DNA from: Paenibacillus sp. J5C2022
GTDB taxonomy: Bacteria > Bacillota > Bacilli > Paenibacillales > Paenibacillaceae
Direction of reading: 5' to 3'
Assembly (NCBI RefSeq): GCF_025567625.1
Contig: NZ_JAOQJC010000005.1
Span: 186,001-250,000 of the forward strand
DNA length: 64,000 nt
Shown here: piece by piece, positions 34,497 to 44,032 of the stretch
Layout: each line of letters starts with the position of its first letter
Numbering within the stretch: the stretch's first letter is position 1
Notes under the pieces: generated by a model
The model's database searches: none
What the model saw: only the letters and a program-made list of their open reading frames with translations
What the model was told of the DNA's origin: nothing
Translations under genes and position numbers: made by a program

Positions 34497-35369
34497 TCAC
34501 CTCTCGCCGATAGTATACAAAGCATTGTCGATCAGTCTCGTCGCTCCGAACTTGACGGCCAACGCCAAAATAACTGTACCGCTTGCTTCCAGCAAGCGTT
34601 GATTCGCAGGCACCCTCTGCAGGGAAGGATACTGCATCAGCTCGACGTAATCGATCTCCGCTTCGTCCATCTTCCCGATCTCCGTTCTGACAGCCTCCAG
34701 CAAGCTGTCAACCGTCATCTCCGGCTGTTTCAGCCAGAACCCGGCATCCTTCAGCACGTTGGACAGGACTAGCGCCTGATGCCGCTGCTCCGCTGACAAG
34801 CGCACATTCCTGGAGCTCATCGCCAGACCGTCCGCTTCTCTTACCGTCGGCATCCGAACGATCTCGACATCGAAGTCCAGATCATGCACCATCTGCTCAA
34901 TTACGGCAACTTGCTGCGCGTCCTTCATGCCGAAGTAAGCGCGATGCGGCTTCACGAGATGGAACAGCTTGGCGATGACAATGCCAACGCCGTCGAAGTG
35001 ACCCGGTCGGGAAGCGCCGCATAGCTCCTCGGTTATTTCGCTCACCTTCACGCTTGTCAGCGGCCGCGTCGGATACATCTCCTGAACCGACGGGATGAAT
35101 ACGATATCGGTATGGCATGACTCCGCTATCGCTACATCTCTTGCTTCATCTCTGGGGTACACTTCCAGATCTTCATTGACGCCGAATTGCAGCGGATTGA
35201 CGAATATGCTCAGCACCGTCACCTCACACTGCTCCCGGGCCGCTGTCAAGAGACTGGCATGGCCTTCATGCAGGTACCCCATCGTAGGAACAAATCCTAT
35301 CGATCGTCCGTCGCCTGCCATCTCCCGCATAGCGTGCCGCAAATCTTCTTTCGTACGGGCTATGATCAT
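34497..35369 (-). CDS. panC: Pantothenate synthetase (pantoate--beta-alanine ligase)
   Basis: ATP-dependent condensation of pantoate and beta-alanine, 290 aa. HIGH-like nucleotidyl-transferase motif FVPTMGYLHEGHASLL, then FVNPLQFG, FDGVGIVIAKLFHLVKPHRAYFGMKDAQQ (KMSKS-like counterpart in the MSSRNV region). ATG 35369 with GGGAGGAG upstream overlaps the panB end region. Central gene of panBCD. Confidence 0.97.
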   Translation of the reverse strand: MIIARTKEDLRHAMREMAGDGRSIGFVPTMGYLHEGHASLLTAAREQCEVTVLSIFVNPLQFGVNEDLEVYPRDEARDVAIAESCHTDIVFIPSVQEMYPTRPLTSVKVSEITEELCGASRPGHFDGVGIVIAKLFHLVKPHRAYFGMKDAQQVAVIEQMVHDLDFDVEIVRMPTVREADGLAMSSRNVRLSAEQRHQALVLSNVLKDAGFWLKQPEMTVDSLLEAVRTEIGKMDEAEIDYVELMQYPSLQRVPANQRLLEASGTVILALAVKFGATRLIDNALYTIGER

Positions 35370-35371
35370 AT

Positions 35372-36253
35372 TTATTGGCTCCTCCCGCCGTACAGCGCTT
35401 GCGACGCTTCCTGGGAAGCGGATGAAGCTGACGGCGATTGCGTCTGCGGCTGGAACACATGCTCTTCCGCAGGAAATTGTCCCGTCTTCACTTCATCGAC
35501 ATATTGTTCGATCGCTTGCCTTACCGTTGACGCAACGTCGGCATAAGGCTTCACGAATCTCTTCTCGATATAAGGGGAAGCATATTGCAGCAAGTCGTGA
35601 TAGACGATCACTTGCCCGTCGCAACCACGACCGGCTCCGATCCCTATGACAGGAATCGTCAGCGCTTCTCCAATGGCAGCGGCGATCGGCTCTGTTATCA
35701 GCTCCAGCACGATGCTGAACGCTCCTGCCTGCTCCAGCGCCAGCGCGTCTTCCATCAATGCTTTCGCTTCTTGCTCCACTTTGCCCTGCACTCTGTATCC
35801 GCTCAACTGATGAACGGATTGCGGCGTAAGACCGATATGGCCCATGACAGGAATGCCTGCCTTCACCAATGCTCTGACATCATCGGCAATTTCCGCGCCG
35901 CCTTCCAGCTTGACTGCCTGTGCGCCGCCCTTCTGCATAATGACCGCGGCGTTATTCAATGTTGCTTCCCTGCTGACTCCGTAAGTCATGAATGGCATAT
36001 CCGATACGATGAACGTGTCTGCTGCACCTCTTGCCACTGCACGTGTGTGATATACAATATCATCAATCGTTACGGGAATTGTCGTATCGTATCCAAGCAC
36101 GACGTTGCCGAGCGAATCTCCCACCAGAATCATATCAATGCCCGCTTCCTGGGCAAGCCTCGCAGAGGGATAATCGTAGGCAGTCAGCATCGTGATTGGC
36201 TCTTGTTTTTGTTTCATTTTTTGCATGCTTGCAATCGTTAGTCTTTTTTTCAT
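35372..36253 (-). CDS. panB: 3-methyl-2-oxobutanoate hydroxymethyltransferase
   Basis: Makes ketopantoate from ketoisovalerate and methylene-THF; TIM-barrel enzyme, 293 aa. Marks: ITMLTAYDYPSARLAQEAG, MILVGDSLGNVVLGYDTT (Mg ligands), VKLEGGAE, PVMGHIGLTPQSVHQLSG, IGIGAGRGCDGQ. The last 30 residues are a Ser/Gln-rich tail not usual for PanB. ATG 36253 follows AAGGAGG. First gene of the operon, preceded by a structured leader and terminator hairpin. Confidence 0.97.
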   Translation of the reverse strand: MKKRLTIASMQKMKQKQEPITMLTAYDYPSARLAQEAGIDMILVGDSLGNVVLGYDTTIPVTIDDIVYHTRAVARGAADTFIVSDMPFMTYGVSREATLNNAAVIMQKGGAQAVKLEGGAEIADDVRALVKAGIPVMGHIGLTPQSVHQLSGYRVQGKVEQEAKALMEDALALEQAGAFSIVLELITEPIAAAIGEALTIPVIGIGAGRGCDGQVIVYHDLLQYASPYIEKRFVKPYADVASTVRQAIEQYVDEVKTGQFPAEEHVFQPQTQSPSASSASQEASQALYGGRSQ

Positions 36254-36480
36254 CCGTTTTCCTCCTTACGGTTATTGTGAACACAAAAAAACCTTTTAGC
36301 CGCCGCTAAAAAGGTTCCCGAACGTAAAAAGGAAACGAAGTGCAGATATGCTTCCTTCTGTCTCGGTCCCTACGGCTCAGAGCAGAGTGGGCATTTCCAA
36401 ATGATGTTACTCTTGTCATGAGGCATTGCCTTGCTCCAGTGCAGTTTCATTGCTGAATACCGCCTGTAATTGTAGTTTAT
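36254..36480 (-). promoter_or_regulatory. panB leader: hairpin with bulged bases (pan-motif candidate) and intrinsic terminator
   Basis: The minus-strand leader has a bulged hairpin at 36358-36385 (CTG/CAG and CTC/GAG pairs with unpaired A, loop GTAG), then a terminator at 36285-36316 (AACCTTTTTAGC-type arms, loop GGCG, seven T) just before the panB ribosome site. A terminator placed there implies attenuation. The published pan motif sits upstream of panB in Bacillales and has bulged adenosines; the match is suggestive, not verified. Confidence 0.55.
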
Positions 36481-36508
36481 CAAAATTGTTTCCATTCGTA
36501 AACGAGAT

Positions 36509-37498
36509 TTAATGCGGTTCTCCCATCTCCGCGGAGAATACCGGAATGATGGAGCCATCCTCGCGCTTGACGGATAAAGCACCGCTTGGCAGCAGCTCCA
36601 GCGGCGTCCCGAGGAACGATTCCATTGGCGTGGTCAATCTCACCGGCTTGCCGATGGAGACGGACAGCGATTGCCATAATTCGCGGATAGGCTCGAAGCC
36701 TTCCCTCTTGTAGAGCTCATATAAGTGTTCCCATCGGGCAATAAATGCGGTAATCATCCGCTCTCTGTCAAGCGGCTCTCCGGCTGCCAGCCGCAAGGAT
36801 GTGGCCCGCTCCAGCAGCGATTCGTCCCCGTAATCCGCTGCGTTCAAATTGACGCTTATGCCAATTCCAGCAATGACATATTTCAAGCGCTCGTCCTCGG
36901 CAGAAGATTCCAGCAAAATTCCGCTAATTTTTTTGCCCTCGATCAACAGGTCATTTGGCCACTTGATGCCAATGGGCAGAGAGGTCGCCTCACGCAAGCC
37001 TTGACATAGCGCCACTGCAGTCAGTAAAGTCAATTGTGGCGCACAATGAATAGGCATGGATGGCCTCAGCACCATGCTCATCCAAATCCCTTTTCCTTTC
37101 GGGGATACCCAGCTGCGGCCCATGCGGCCTCTTCCGTTCAGCTGCTGCTCGGCAATGACAAGAGTACCTTCCGGCGCTCCTTCCTCAGCAAGCGCTTTGG
37201 CTACATTTTGCGTGGAAGCGACCTCGTCAAGCAGAGTAATATCCCGCTTCCTCTCTGACGATCTCGACAATACATGCTTGAGACACTCCAAATTCCAATA
37301 ATCCGGTTCGAAAGTCAGCCGGTAGCCGAGCTTGGTCGACGCTTCGAATTCATAACCTGCCGCCTCCAGCTTGCGAATATGCTTCCATATCGCCGTGCGG
37401 CTGACTTGAAGCTTCTCGCTTAACATCATACCGGATATGAACTCATCCCGAGATTGCCTGAACATCTCCAGCATCGTCTCATGGGTTTTATTGCTCAT
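36509..37498 (-). CDS. birA: Biotin--protein ligase / biotin operon repressor
   Basis: 329 aa. N-terminal winged HTH (FISGMMLSEKLQVSRTAIWKHIRKLEAAGYEF), central ligase domain (GRGRMGRSWVSPKGKGIWMSMVLRP biotinyl-AMP loop; GIKWPNDLLIEGKKISGILLES) and a C-terminal SH3-like domain (about 280-329). It attaches biotin to carboxylases and should repress biotin genes. ATG 37498 has GAGG nine bases upstream; it overlaps cca by 11 bp. Confidence 0.95.
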   Translation of the reverse strand: MSNKTHETMLEMFRQSRDEFISGMMLSEKLQVSRTAIWKHIRKLEAAGYEFEASTKLGYRLTFEPDYWNLECLKHVLSRSSERKRDITLLDEVASTQNVAKALAEEGAPEGTLVIAEQQLNGRGRMGRSWVSPKGKGIWMSMVLRPSMPIHCAPQLTLLTAVALCQGLREATSLPIGIKWPNDLLIEGKKISGILLESSAEDERLKYVIAGIGISVNLNAADYGDESLLERATSLRLAAGEPLDRERMITAFIARWEHLYELYKREGFEPIRELWQSLSVSIGKPVRLTTPMESFLGTPLELLPSGALSVKREDGSIIPVFSAEMGEPH

Positions 37499-38750
37499 CA
37501 ATGTTTACCTCGATTTTCCATATATTAGCTCTTTCGAGTAATTCAGCTTCCATATTCGGCAATTCGCCGGATGCCGCCTCGCTCAGTAATCGCTGTAGAA
37601 GCTCCCGCACCCATGGACCCTTGCGCATGCCCAACGAGCGGCATAGATCGTTGCCGTTCACCTGCAGCTCCTTCAACGTCTTCACAGGCATCTCCTGAAG
37701 TTGCCGCCGCAATTCTTCCAGTTGCTCGGTATCTCTATGCAGCGGAAGACAGCCGGCCGCCTGCGCACAGCGAAGCCAGCTGAGAGCGATTGCTTCTCCA
37801 TTCGCGAGAACGGCATTCAGCCACGCGCTTCTTCGCTCGCTCTCTCCCGCTGTCGCTGCCATTATGCCATCGACATGGACTATGCTGCAGATGAAGTCGA
37901 TTCTGCGATTGCCGAAGCGCAGCGACTTCAAAGCAGACTTGACCTTCTCTGCGGTATAAGACAGAACGATGAATATGGAAGCCCAGCGTTCATCAATACT
38001 GTCCAGCAAGTCCAGCCTTGAAGACCTTACAGCCTCATGGTCTTGCGGCGTCCGAGGGAGTTCTTCCTTCGTATAGTGCAGCAGCCCGCTGGCACCCAAC
38101 CAGCCAATCGCTCTTGCTGGCGCATCGCTGCCGATCATCTTGTCCAGCTCCGCTTGCACTCTCTCCATCGCAATATGGCGCATCAACTCCCGATGTCTGA
38201 TCAGAGCGCGCCACAAGCTTGCCGTGGGATGAAGCCTATACACCGCCAGGAAGCGTATGGCTCTCAGCATGCGAAGCGCATCCTCCTGGAATCGCTCCTC
38301 CCCGGAGCCAACGGGTCGAAGTCGATGACGACGAAGATCTTCCAATCCTCCATATGGATCGTATAAGGCGCCATCTTGCCGAATCGCCATCGCATTCATC
38401 GTAAAGTCGCGCCGTATTAAATCCTCATCCAGATTGTCGACGAACGCCACTTGATCCGGCTTCCGGCGATCCGTATATGCCGACTCGATTCGATAAGTTG
38501 TGACCTCGTATCCTATTCCGTCATGCACGACAGTAACGGTGCCATGCGTCAGACCTGTAGGAATGCACTTCGGAAATATGGCCATCACTTGCTCGGGGGA
38601 TGCCGAAGTCGCAATGTCAATGTCTTGAAGGGGCAAGCCCAGAACAGTGTCCCGGACCGCCCCTCCTACGAATACGGCTTCGAATTGATGGTCATGTAAT
38701 CGGTGAAGCAACGGCAGCGCAGCCGTCATTGTCGGCGGCAATTGCAACAT
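37488..38750 (-). CDS. cca: CCA tRNA nucleotidyltransferase
   Basis: Adds or repairs the 3' CCA of tRNAs, 420 aa. Head motif VFVGGAVRDTVLGLPLQDIDIAT with the catalytic DxD, RRDFTMNAMA, and GGLEDLRRHRLRPVG with the EDALRMLRAIRF signature. ATG 38750 has AAGGTG eight bases upstream. Coupled to birA downstream and preceded by bshA, the same order as in Bacillus. Confidence 0.95.
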   Translation of the reverse strand: MLQLPPTMTAALPLLHRLHDHQFEAVFVGGAVRDTVLGLPLQDIDIATSASPEQVMAIFPKCIPTGLTHGTVTVVHDGIGYEVTTYRIESAYTDRRKPDQVAFVDNLDEDLIRRDFTMNAMAIRQDGALYDPYGGLEDLRRHRLRPVGSGEERFQEDALRMLRAIRFLAVYRLHPTASLWRALIRHRELMRHIAMERVQAELDKMIGSDAPARAIGWLGASGLLHYTKEELPRTPQDHEAVRSSRLDLLDSIDERWASIFIVLSYTAEKVKSALKSLRFGNRRIDFICSIVHVDGIMAATAGESERRSAWLNAVLANGEAIALSWLRCAQAAGCLPLHRDTEQLEELRRQLQEMPVKTLKELQVNGNDLCRSLGMRKGPWVRELLQRLLSEAASGELPNMEAELLERANIWKIEVNIDEQ

Positions 38751-38820
38751 AACAATAGCACCTTTCTGTTATTGAACATTCATCATAAATTTGCTGTCTG
38801 CAGCAATCACCAAGTTTTGC

Positions 38821-40005
38821 TTAGCCCTGGTCATTGCATATTGCGACAGACTGCTGAGCTGGATCGGACTCTCGGGCAATACCGAGCACGCGATAATAAA
38901 TATCCTCATATTGCATCGTAATCAGATCATTGCAAAATTCATGGCGCGCCCGTTCCATACAGGCGGCTTTGAACCTCTGGTGCATCTTCTCGTCCTTCAG
39001 CAAAGCAATGGCATTCCGCGACATATCCGTCACGTCGCCGATATCCGACAGGAAGCCGGTCTCCCCGTGTACGACAAGCTCGGGTATACCGCCGGCTCGA
39101 GAACCGATCGTCGGCACGCCGCAAGCCATCGCTTCCAATGCGACCAGACCGAAGCTTTCTTTCTCCGACGGAAGAAGGAGTACATCCGCAAGCGAGATCA
39201 CCTGGGCGACGTCTTCCTGCTTGCCCAGGAAGACAACGGAATCTTCCAAGCCCATATTTTTGATTTTGCATTGCATTTTGGACAGTTCCGGACCTTCGCC
39301 TACCAGCAGAAGCTTCGCAGGCACGGCATCTTGCACGCGATGGAATATATCGATCACGTCAGCCACGCGTTTTACGGGCCTGAAGTTGGATATATGCATC
39401 AGTATTTTTTCGTGCGGCTCCGCATAGTCTCCTCTCAGACTGCCCACGTCACGCGGATAATACACCCTCTTGTCCACGAAATTATAAGTGAGATCAATCG
39501 GCGTAACAATATCCAGCAACCGTCTCGTTTCTTGGATCAGGTCATTCGACACTGCCGTGACTGCGTCGCTCTGATGTATGGCCAATCTGATCAGATCCTT
39601 GAGCGATTCATCCTGCGCAAGAACGGTAATATCCGTTCCATGCAGCGTTGTCACTGTTTTCAGGCCATTGTTCATCATTTGCTTCGCCAGGTAGGCGCAT
39701 ACGGCATGGGGAATGGCATAATGCACATGCAGCAGATCCAGCTGCTGCATCGTCGCTACTTGAGCCATCTTGCTGGCAAGCGACAAATCGTACGGCGGAT
39801 ATCGAAACACATAGTAATCGTTGACTTCCACTTCGTGAAAAAAAATATTTTTATGATATTTGCCTAGTCGGAACGGCATGCTATGTGTAATAAAATGAAT
39901 TTCATGCCCTCGCTCCGCCAGCAGCTTGCCAAGCTCGGTGGCAACGACACCTGAGCCGCCAAGCGTCGGGTAACAGGTAATGCCAATTTTCAATTTTCTC
40001 GTCAT
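38821..40005 (-). CDS. bshA: N-acetyl-alpha-D-glucosaminyl L-malate synthase (bacillithiol)
   Basis: GT4 glycosyltransferase, 394 aa, first step of bacillithiol synthesis from UDP-GlcNAc and malate. Marks: CYPTLGGSGVVATELGKLLAERGHEIHFIT, LLHVHYAIPHAVCAYLA, and the C-terminal EKESFGLVALEAMACGVPTIGSRAGGIPE donor site. ATG 40005 follows AGGAG. The preceding bshB1 supplies the next step. Confidence 0.95.
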   Translation of the reverse strand: MTRKLKIGITCYPTLGGSGVVATELGKLLAERGHEIHFITHSMPFRLGKYHKNIFFHEVEVNDYYVFRYPPYDLSLASKMAQVATMQQLDLLHVHYAIPHAVCAYLAKQMMNNGLKTVTTLHGTDITVLAQDESLKDLIRLAIHQSDAVTAVSNDLIQETRRLLDIVTPIDLTYNFVDKRVYYPRDVGSLRGDYAEPHEKILMHISNFRPVKRVADVIDIFHRVQDAVPAKLLLVGEGPELSKMQCKIKNMGLEDSVVFLGKQEDVAQVISLADVLLLPSEKESFGLVALEAMACGVPTIGSRAGGIPELVVHGETGFLSDIGDVTDMSRNAIALLKDEKMHQRFKAACMERARHEFCNDLITMQYEDIYYRVLGIARESDPAQQSVAICNDQG

Positions 40006-40072
40006 GGCAATCGCATCTCCTATCCGGGAATGATCGTCAAGCTATTGTATTCCCATAGGGTCGTTCAACTTG

Positions 40073-40768
40073 TCAAAACAAATTGACGGGATACGGTTTT
40101 TTCGTCGCAAATCCTTCTCCGAAAACCATCCCCTTGGGTCCGCCAAGCAACGCATCGCGCGCCTCTACACGTTCCAGATAACCGCCGGTCAAAGGTGTCT
40201 CTACTGCATTGTCCGTGGCAGATAGATCGAATTGGGAACGATAGGCCCGCAACGCTTGCCGCTTCTGCTCATAATGGTCCGATACATCCACAAGCAAGGT
40301 TACGTCTTGACAATCGTTAATATAATAAAATAGAAGCTCTTGGACTGTTACAGCCTTGCCAAGCTCGGGCTTGTAATTGCGAAGCTTCGCATTAAACACA
40401 GCCTCCTCAACAATCCGGCTGCATGCGATGTGATCAGGATGCCGGTCGATCCAATAGGGAGCGAAGACAAGCCGCGGCTTGCACTTCCTTATTTCCATCA
40501 CAATCCGGTCCAGCTGATCCGCTGTCTGAACGATTCCGCGGTCAGGCAGTCCCAGATTACTCCGATAACTTAAACGGAGCTCAGCAGATGCCGCTTCGGC
40601 TTCCTTCTTGCGCAGCTGCACCGTTCCGTTGGAAGACAACTCCGCTTCGGTCAAGTCGCATATGCCGACGCGATCGCCTGCGGCGGTATGCTTCGCAATC
40701 GTCCCGCCCATGCCTATCTCTGCATCGTCCGGATGTGCGCCGAATACGAGAATATCCAGCGGTTCCAT
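40073..40768 (-). CDS. bshB1: Bacillithiol biosynthesis deacetylase BshB1
   Basis: LmbE/PIG-L-type zinc deacetylase, 231 aa, removing acetyl from GlcNAc-malate. Zinc site AHPDDAEIGMGG (His and Asp) and a third His in DRHPDHIACSRIVEEA. Start ATG overlaps the mgsA stop as TAATG. Between mgsA and bshA as in Bacillus. Confidence 0.94.
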   Translation of the reverse strand: MEPLDILVFGAHPDDAEIGMGGTIAKHTAAGDRVGICDLTEAELSSNGTVQLRKKEAEAASAELRLSYRSNLGLPDRGIVQTADQLDRIVMEIRKCKPRLVFAPYWIDRHPDHIACSRIVEEAVFNAKLRNYKPELGKAVTVQELLFYYINDCQDVTLLVDVSDHYEQKRQALRAYRSQFDLSATDNAVETPLTGGYLERVEARDALLGGPKGMVFGEGFATKKPYPVNLF

Positions 40769-41190
40769 TACAGCTCAGCCCCCGGCTTGTACTTGTGCAC
40801 CAGCTCTCGCCATGCAAAGTCTCCTCGCTCTACCGCTTTCACCAGCAGCTCGGCTGTCGCAATATTCGTAGCCACCGGTATCCCCTGCACATCGCACAAG
40901 CGAAGCAAAGCGATGATATCCGGTTCGTGAGGCTGGGCCATTAAGGGATCGCGCAAGAAAACGATCAGATCCATCTCATTTTGCGCGACCATTGCACCGA
41001 TCTGCTGGTCGCCGCCAAGCGGACCGGACATAAAGCGGTGTATGTTCAGAGACGTCTGCTCCATAATTCGCATTCCTGTCGTTCCCGTGGAATACAGCGA
41101 ATGCGGTTGAAATACATGCTCGTAGGCGGTTACGAAATTAACCATTTCATCTTTCTTTCGATCATGCGCTATAAATGCGATATTCAACAT
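40768..41190 (-). CDS. mgsA: Methylglyoxal synthase
   Basis: Converts dihydroxyacetone phosphate to methylglyoxal; 140 aa. [16 protein letters not shown], the phosphate-binding STGTTG, catalytic Asp in [13 protein letters not shown], and [15 protein letters not shown]. The ATG at 41190 follows AGAGGAG; the frame opens further out at 41220 without a site. It neighbours dapB and the bacillithiol genes, which help detoxify methylglyoxal. Confidence 0.95.
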   Translation of the reverse strand: MLNIAFIAHDRKKDEMVNFVTAYEHVFQPHSLYSTGTTGMRIMEQTSLNIHRFMSGPLGGDQQIGAMVAQNEMDLIVFLRDPLMAQPHEPDIIALLRLCDVQGIPVATNIATAELLVKAVERGDFAWRELVHKYKPGAEL

Positions 41191-41227
41191 GTGAGATCTC
41201 CTCTTTCCGTTGGCTGTCAATCCTATG

Positions 41228-42034
41228 TTAATCCATTACATGTTCGAACCCATAAATCAAGCCGCTGTAAGTCATAACCTTCTTGACGGCAAGATTGACG
41301 CCTGGCATATAGCCGGCACGCTCGTAAGAATCGTGTCTGATCTTCAAAGTCTGGCCGTGACCGCCGAAGATAACCTCCTGTTGGGCGAATACGCCTGGAA
41401 GACGTACGCTATGTATGCGGAAACCGTTATAGTAGCCGCCTCTTGCCCCTTCGATCGTCTCTTCTTCCTTGGGATTGCCCTGACGAAGCTCCTTACGCGT
41501 CTCGGAGATCAGCTCAGCGGTCTTGATCGACGTGCCCGACGGTGCGTCAAGCTTCTGATCGCCGTGATATTCTATAATCTCGACGTGCGGCATATATTTG
41601 GCCGCTTCCGCTGCGAATTTCATCATAAGAATTGCGCCGATCGAGAAGTTCGGCGCGATAAGTGCTCCGATTCCTTGCTTCTGGCATAGCTCGTCCAGCT
41701 CTGCGATCTGCTCAGGCGTGAACCCCGTTGTCCCGATAACGGGACGAACGCCATATTCGATCGCCGTTCTCGTATTGCTATACGCCGCTTGCGGAACAGT
41801 GAAATCGACAAGCACATCCGCTTGCACGGCATCCAGAGCTTCCGCCAGCGTAGAGCTAACCGTCACGCCTGTCACTCCAGCGCCAACAAGCGCGCCTGCA
41901 TCTAGGGGGCCTGCGGAAGGATCAATCGCTGCCACAAGCTGCAACGCTTCATCCTCCAGCACCATTTTAACGACTTCTTTCCCCATTCTTCCTCCCGCAC
42001 CGGTTACTGCAACTTTTATTTGTTCATTCGACAT
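41228..42034 (-). CDS. dapB: 4-hydroxy-tetrahydrodipicolinate reductase
   Basis: Lysine/DAP pathway reductase, 268 aa. NAD(P) loop [28 protein letters not shown], catalytic [18 protein letters not shown] and a C-terminal [17 protein letters not shown]. Product also feeds dipicolinic acid in spores. Start ATG 42034 with AGGTGATG upstream. Conserved order with ypjD upstream and mgsA downstream. Confidence 0.97.
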   Translation of the reverse strand: MSNEQIKVAVTGAGGRMGKEVVKMVLEDEALQLVAAIDPSAGPLDAGALVGAGVTGVTVSSTLAEALDAVQADVLVDFTVPQAAYSNTRTAIEYGVRPVIGTTGFTPEQIAELDELCQKQGIGALIAPNFSIGAILMMKFAAEAAKYMPHVEIIEYHGDQKLDAPSGTSIKTAELISETRKELRQGNPKEEETIEGARGGYYNGFRIHSVRLPGVFAQQEVIFGGHGQTLKIRHDSYERAGYMPGVNLAVKKVMTYSGLIYGFEHVMD

Positions 42035-42051
42035 AATTCATCACCTGTTCC

Positions 42052-42585
42052 TTATTTTCTTCTATTAATAGTCCGATTTCGCTGCATGCGCCGCTTGCGG
42101 TTGAGATCGGCGAACAATCTTCTGGCGGCGGCGTGCTGGGGCTCCAGTCGAAGCGCTTCTCGCGCATTGGCTGCCGCTTCATCCAGACGGCCAAGCTCAC
42201 CGTATACCAGCGCCAACGTATAATAGCCTTCGAAGCATATAGGGTCCAGCGATATCGCCTGCATAAGCAAGTCTTCCGCGTCCTTCCAGGAAGGCGGCTC
42301 TGTAGCCAGCAGATGATTCACTTCTATGATAAGCAGCTTCGCTTGCACCACCCTTGCGTGATAGCGGTACTCTTCGTTGTCCGGCTCCATCTGCTCTGCG
42401 GTATCGGCATATACTTTTGCTTGCTGCCACTTCTCGCTTCTGGCACATGATACAGCGCATCGGTGGTAATAGCTTGCATTGCCGGGATCGGCAGCAATCG
42501 CTTGCTCGAACCAGTAAATTGCACCTTCAAAGTCATTTTGCAAAATGAGCTCATAGGCTTTCTTCACACTGCTTGCACCATCCAT
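42052..42585 (-). CDS. Tetratricopeptide-repeat protein
   Basis: 177 aa, cytoplasmic. Four TPR-like units: AYELILQNDFEGAIYWFEQAIAADPGN, ASYYHRCAVSCARSEKWQQAKVYADTAEQMEPDN, a middle one around SWKDAEDLLMQAISLDPI, and YTLALVYGELGRLDEAAANAREALRLEPQ. The C-terminus is very basic (NRKRRMQRNRTINRRK). ATG 42585 follows AAGGAGG with a good spacer. It sits between ypjD and dapB, where Bacillus has ypjC; I see no sign that it is the same protein. Confidence 0.82.
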   Translation of the reverse strand: MDGASSVKKAYELILQNDFEGAIYWFEQAIAADPGNASYYHRCAVSCARSEKWQQAKVYADTAEQMEPDNEEYRYHARVVQAKLLIIEVNHLLATEPPSWKDAEDLLMQAISLDPICFEGYYTLALVYGELGRLDEAAANAREALRLEPQHAAARRLFADLNRKRRMQRNRTINRRK

Positions 42586-42640
42586 ATGCCCATCCTCCTT
42601 GTACGGGGGCTCGATGGTACAGCATATGTAAGGAGATTGC

Positions 42641-42976
42641 TTACGGTTCGTCGCTAATCCTGGTCCATCTATCCGCATCGCGCGTATTGAACTTGTTCAT
42701 CACCTTGTTATGCGCTTCCGTCAAATCGATGTTGAGCGAATTGGCAAAGCAGTTCAAAATGAACAGGATGTCGCCAAGCTCCATCTCTACGGAGTTATCT
42801 GCTTCTTCCGGCTTCTTGGGCTTCTCGCCGTAAGCATGATTCACTTCCCTCGCCAGCTCGCCGACTTCTTCGGACAATCTCGCCATCAGTGCGAGCGGAC
42901 TGAAATAACCTTCTTTGAACTGGGAGATGTATGCGTCGACTTCTCGTTGTATTTCCGCTAATGACTTCTCCTCCAT
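42641..42976 (-). CDS. ypjD: MazG-like nucleotide pyrophosphohydrolase (YpjD)
   Basis: 111 aa, same length as Bacillus YpjD. Helical MazG fold with metal ligands in RLSEEVGELAREVNHAYG (EExxE) and SVEMELGDILFILNCFANSLNIDLTEA (ExxD). Family members hydrolyse noncanonical NTPs. The ATG at 42976 is used; a GTG at 42991 lies on the ribosome site. Confidence 0.88.
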   Translation of the reverse strand: MEEKSLAEIQREVDAYISQFKEGYFSPLALMARLSEEVGELAREVNHAYGEKPKKPEEADNSVEMELGDILFILNCFANSLNIDLTEAHNKVMNKFNTRDADRWTRISDEP

Positions 42977-43078
42977 GACCTCACATTCCACTCCTTGTCT
43001 CAGGCTGTATATATGCTATCTATGTTACCGTAAGCGCGTTCCATAAATCAACGTTTTTCGTTCCGGCTGCCGGAAAAC

Positions 43079-43111
43079 AAAAAAACCGGATCGCATGGGG
43101 CTGCGTCCGGT
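43079..43111 (-). terminator. Terminator after ypjB
   Basis: Arms ACCGGA + CGCA with TGCG + TCCGGT (43085-43111), starting directly after the ypjB stop, followed by seven T on the minus strand. It splits ypjAB from the ypjD-dapB-birA unit. Confidence 0.88.
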
Positions 43112-43990
43112 CTATGGCAAAGGTTTGATGCCATACGGTCTTGATCTGTACTTGCGCCAGCCCGCATAAGTAAGTACAGCCGAGATTAGCGTGCCGATCA
43201 TAAAGATCCATCTTATCGGAGTCCCCTCTGCTGGCGAAGCTATGGCAGGGTAAGACGTCCCGTCATCCCCGCTATATATGGCAGAAATGACGTTCTCCAT
43301 CGTCTGTAATGTACGTTCTACTTCCCGATTGGAGATCGTCCACATTCCCGCCCCGTGCGCATTCATTGTGCTTAATACGCGATTGCCGTATTGAATGCGT
43401 TCCATCAGCTCACGCATTCTCAACTGCTGACCCGCCATGTTCGCCGCCGTTTCTATCCGAATGGCATGCCCATGCATGCGCTGGAGCATCGCTGCCGCGG
43501 CCGCTCCCTCTGCCCCGTCGCCTCTGTGCCACGCCTGGCGAATCGAGCTTACGTCATCGCGCAGAAGCTGCTCATATGGCCGCCATAGCGCTCTGTCGGG
43601 TCTTGCCATCGCATCGACTGCAAGTCGGATACGCGCCACATTGTCGAGCCAGCTCATGTCGGCCTGCCCTTCTGTCAGTGCGCGCTCTACATTATCGGCA
43701 TCCTCATTCAACAATATCCAGCCTTCTTCTGCGCCATACCCGTGAATCATCTCGTCTTCCATATATCGTCTCAGCTTCAACAGATGCGAATAAGCCGCTT
43801 GACGATTATGCGAGTATGACGCCGTATATAATGATGCTGCGATCGCATCCAGCTTCATCAGCTTGTCGAATCGCGCATCCTGACCAGCATGTACGGAAAT
43901 ATCGGAAGCTGCATAGCCGCCAAGCATACCTGTAGCCCCCAGAGCCATAATGACGGTCGACAGGAAAGGCAATAGGATACGTACCAACAT
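43112..43990 (-). CDS. ypjB: Sporulation protein YpjB-like
   Basis: 292 aa. N-terminal signal/anchor (about 1-25), a long helical extracellular domain (about 30-250), and a C-terminal membrane segment (WIFMIGTLISAVLTYAGW, about 265-282) with a short basic tail. Matches the layout and position of Bacillus YpjB, reported as a sporulation-related membrane protein. I use ATG 43990, six bases after a G-run; ATG 43996 sits on that run. Confidence 0.82.
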   Translation of the reverse strand: MLVRILLPFLSTVIMALGATGMLGGYAASDISVHAGQDARFDKLMKLDAIAASLYTASYSHNRQAAYSHLLKLRRYMEDEMIHGYGAEEGWILLNEDADNVERALTEGQADMSWLDNVARIRLAVDAMARPDRALWRPYEQLLRDDVSSIRQAWHRGDGAEGAAAAAMLQRMHGHAIRIETAANMAGQQLRMRELMERIQYGNRVLSTMNAHGAGMWTISNREVERTLQTMENVISAIYSGDDGTSYPAIASPAEGTPIRWIFMIGTLISAVLTYAGWRKYRSRPYGIKPLP

Positions 43991-44032
43991 GTTCATCCCC
44001 CCATACCATACTGTATGAGCGGCATGGACAAG

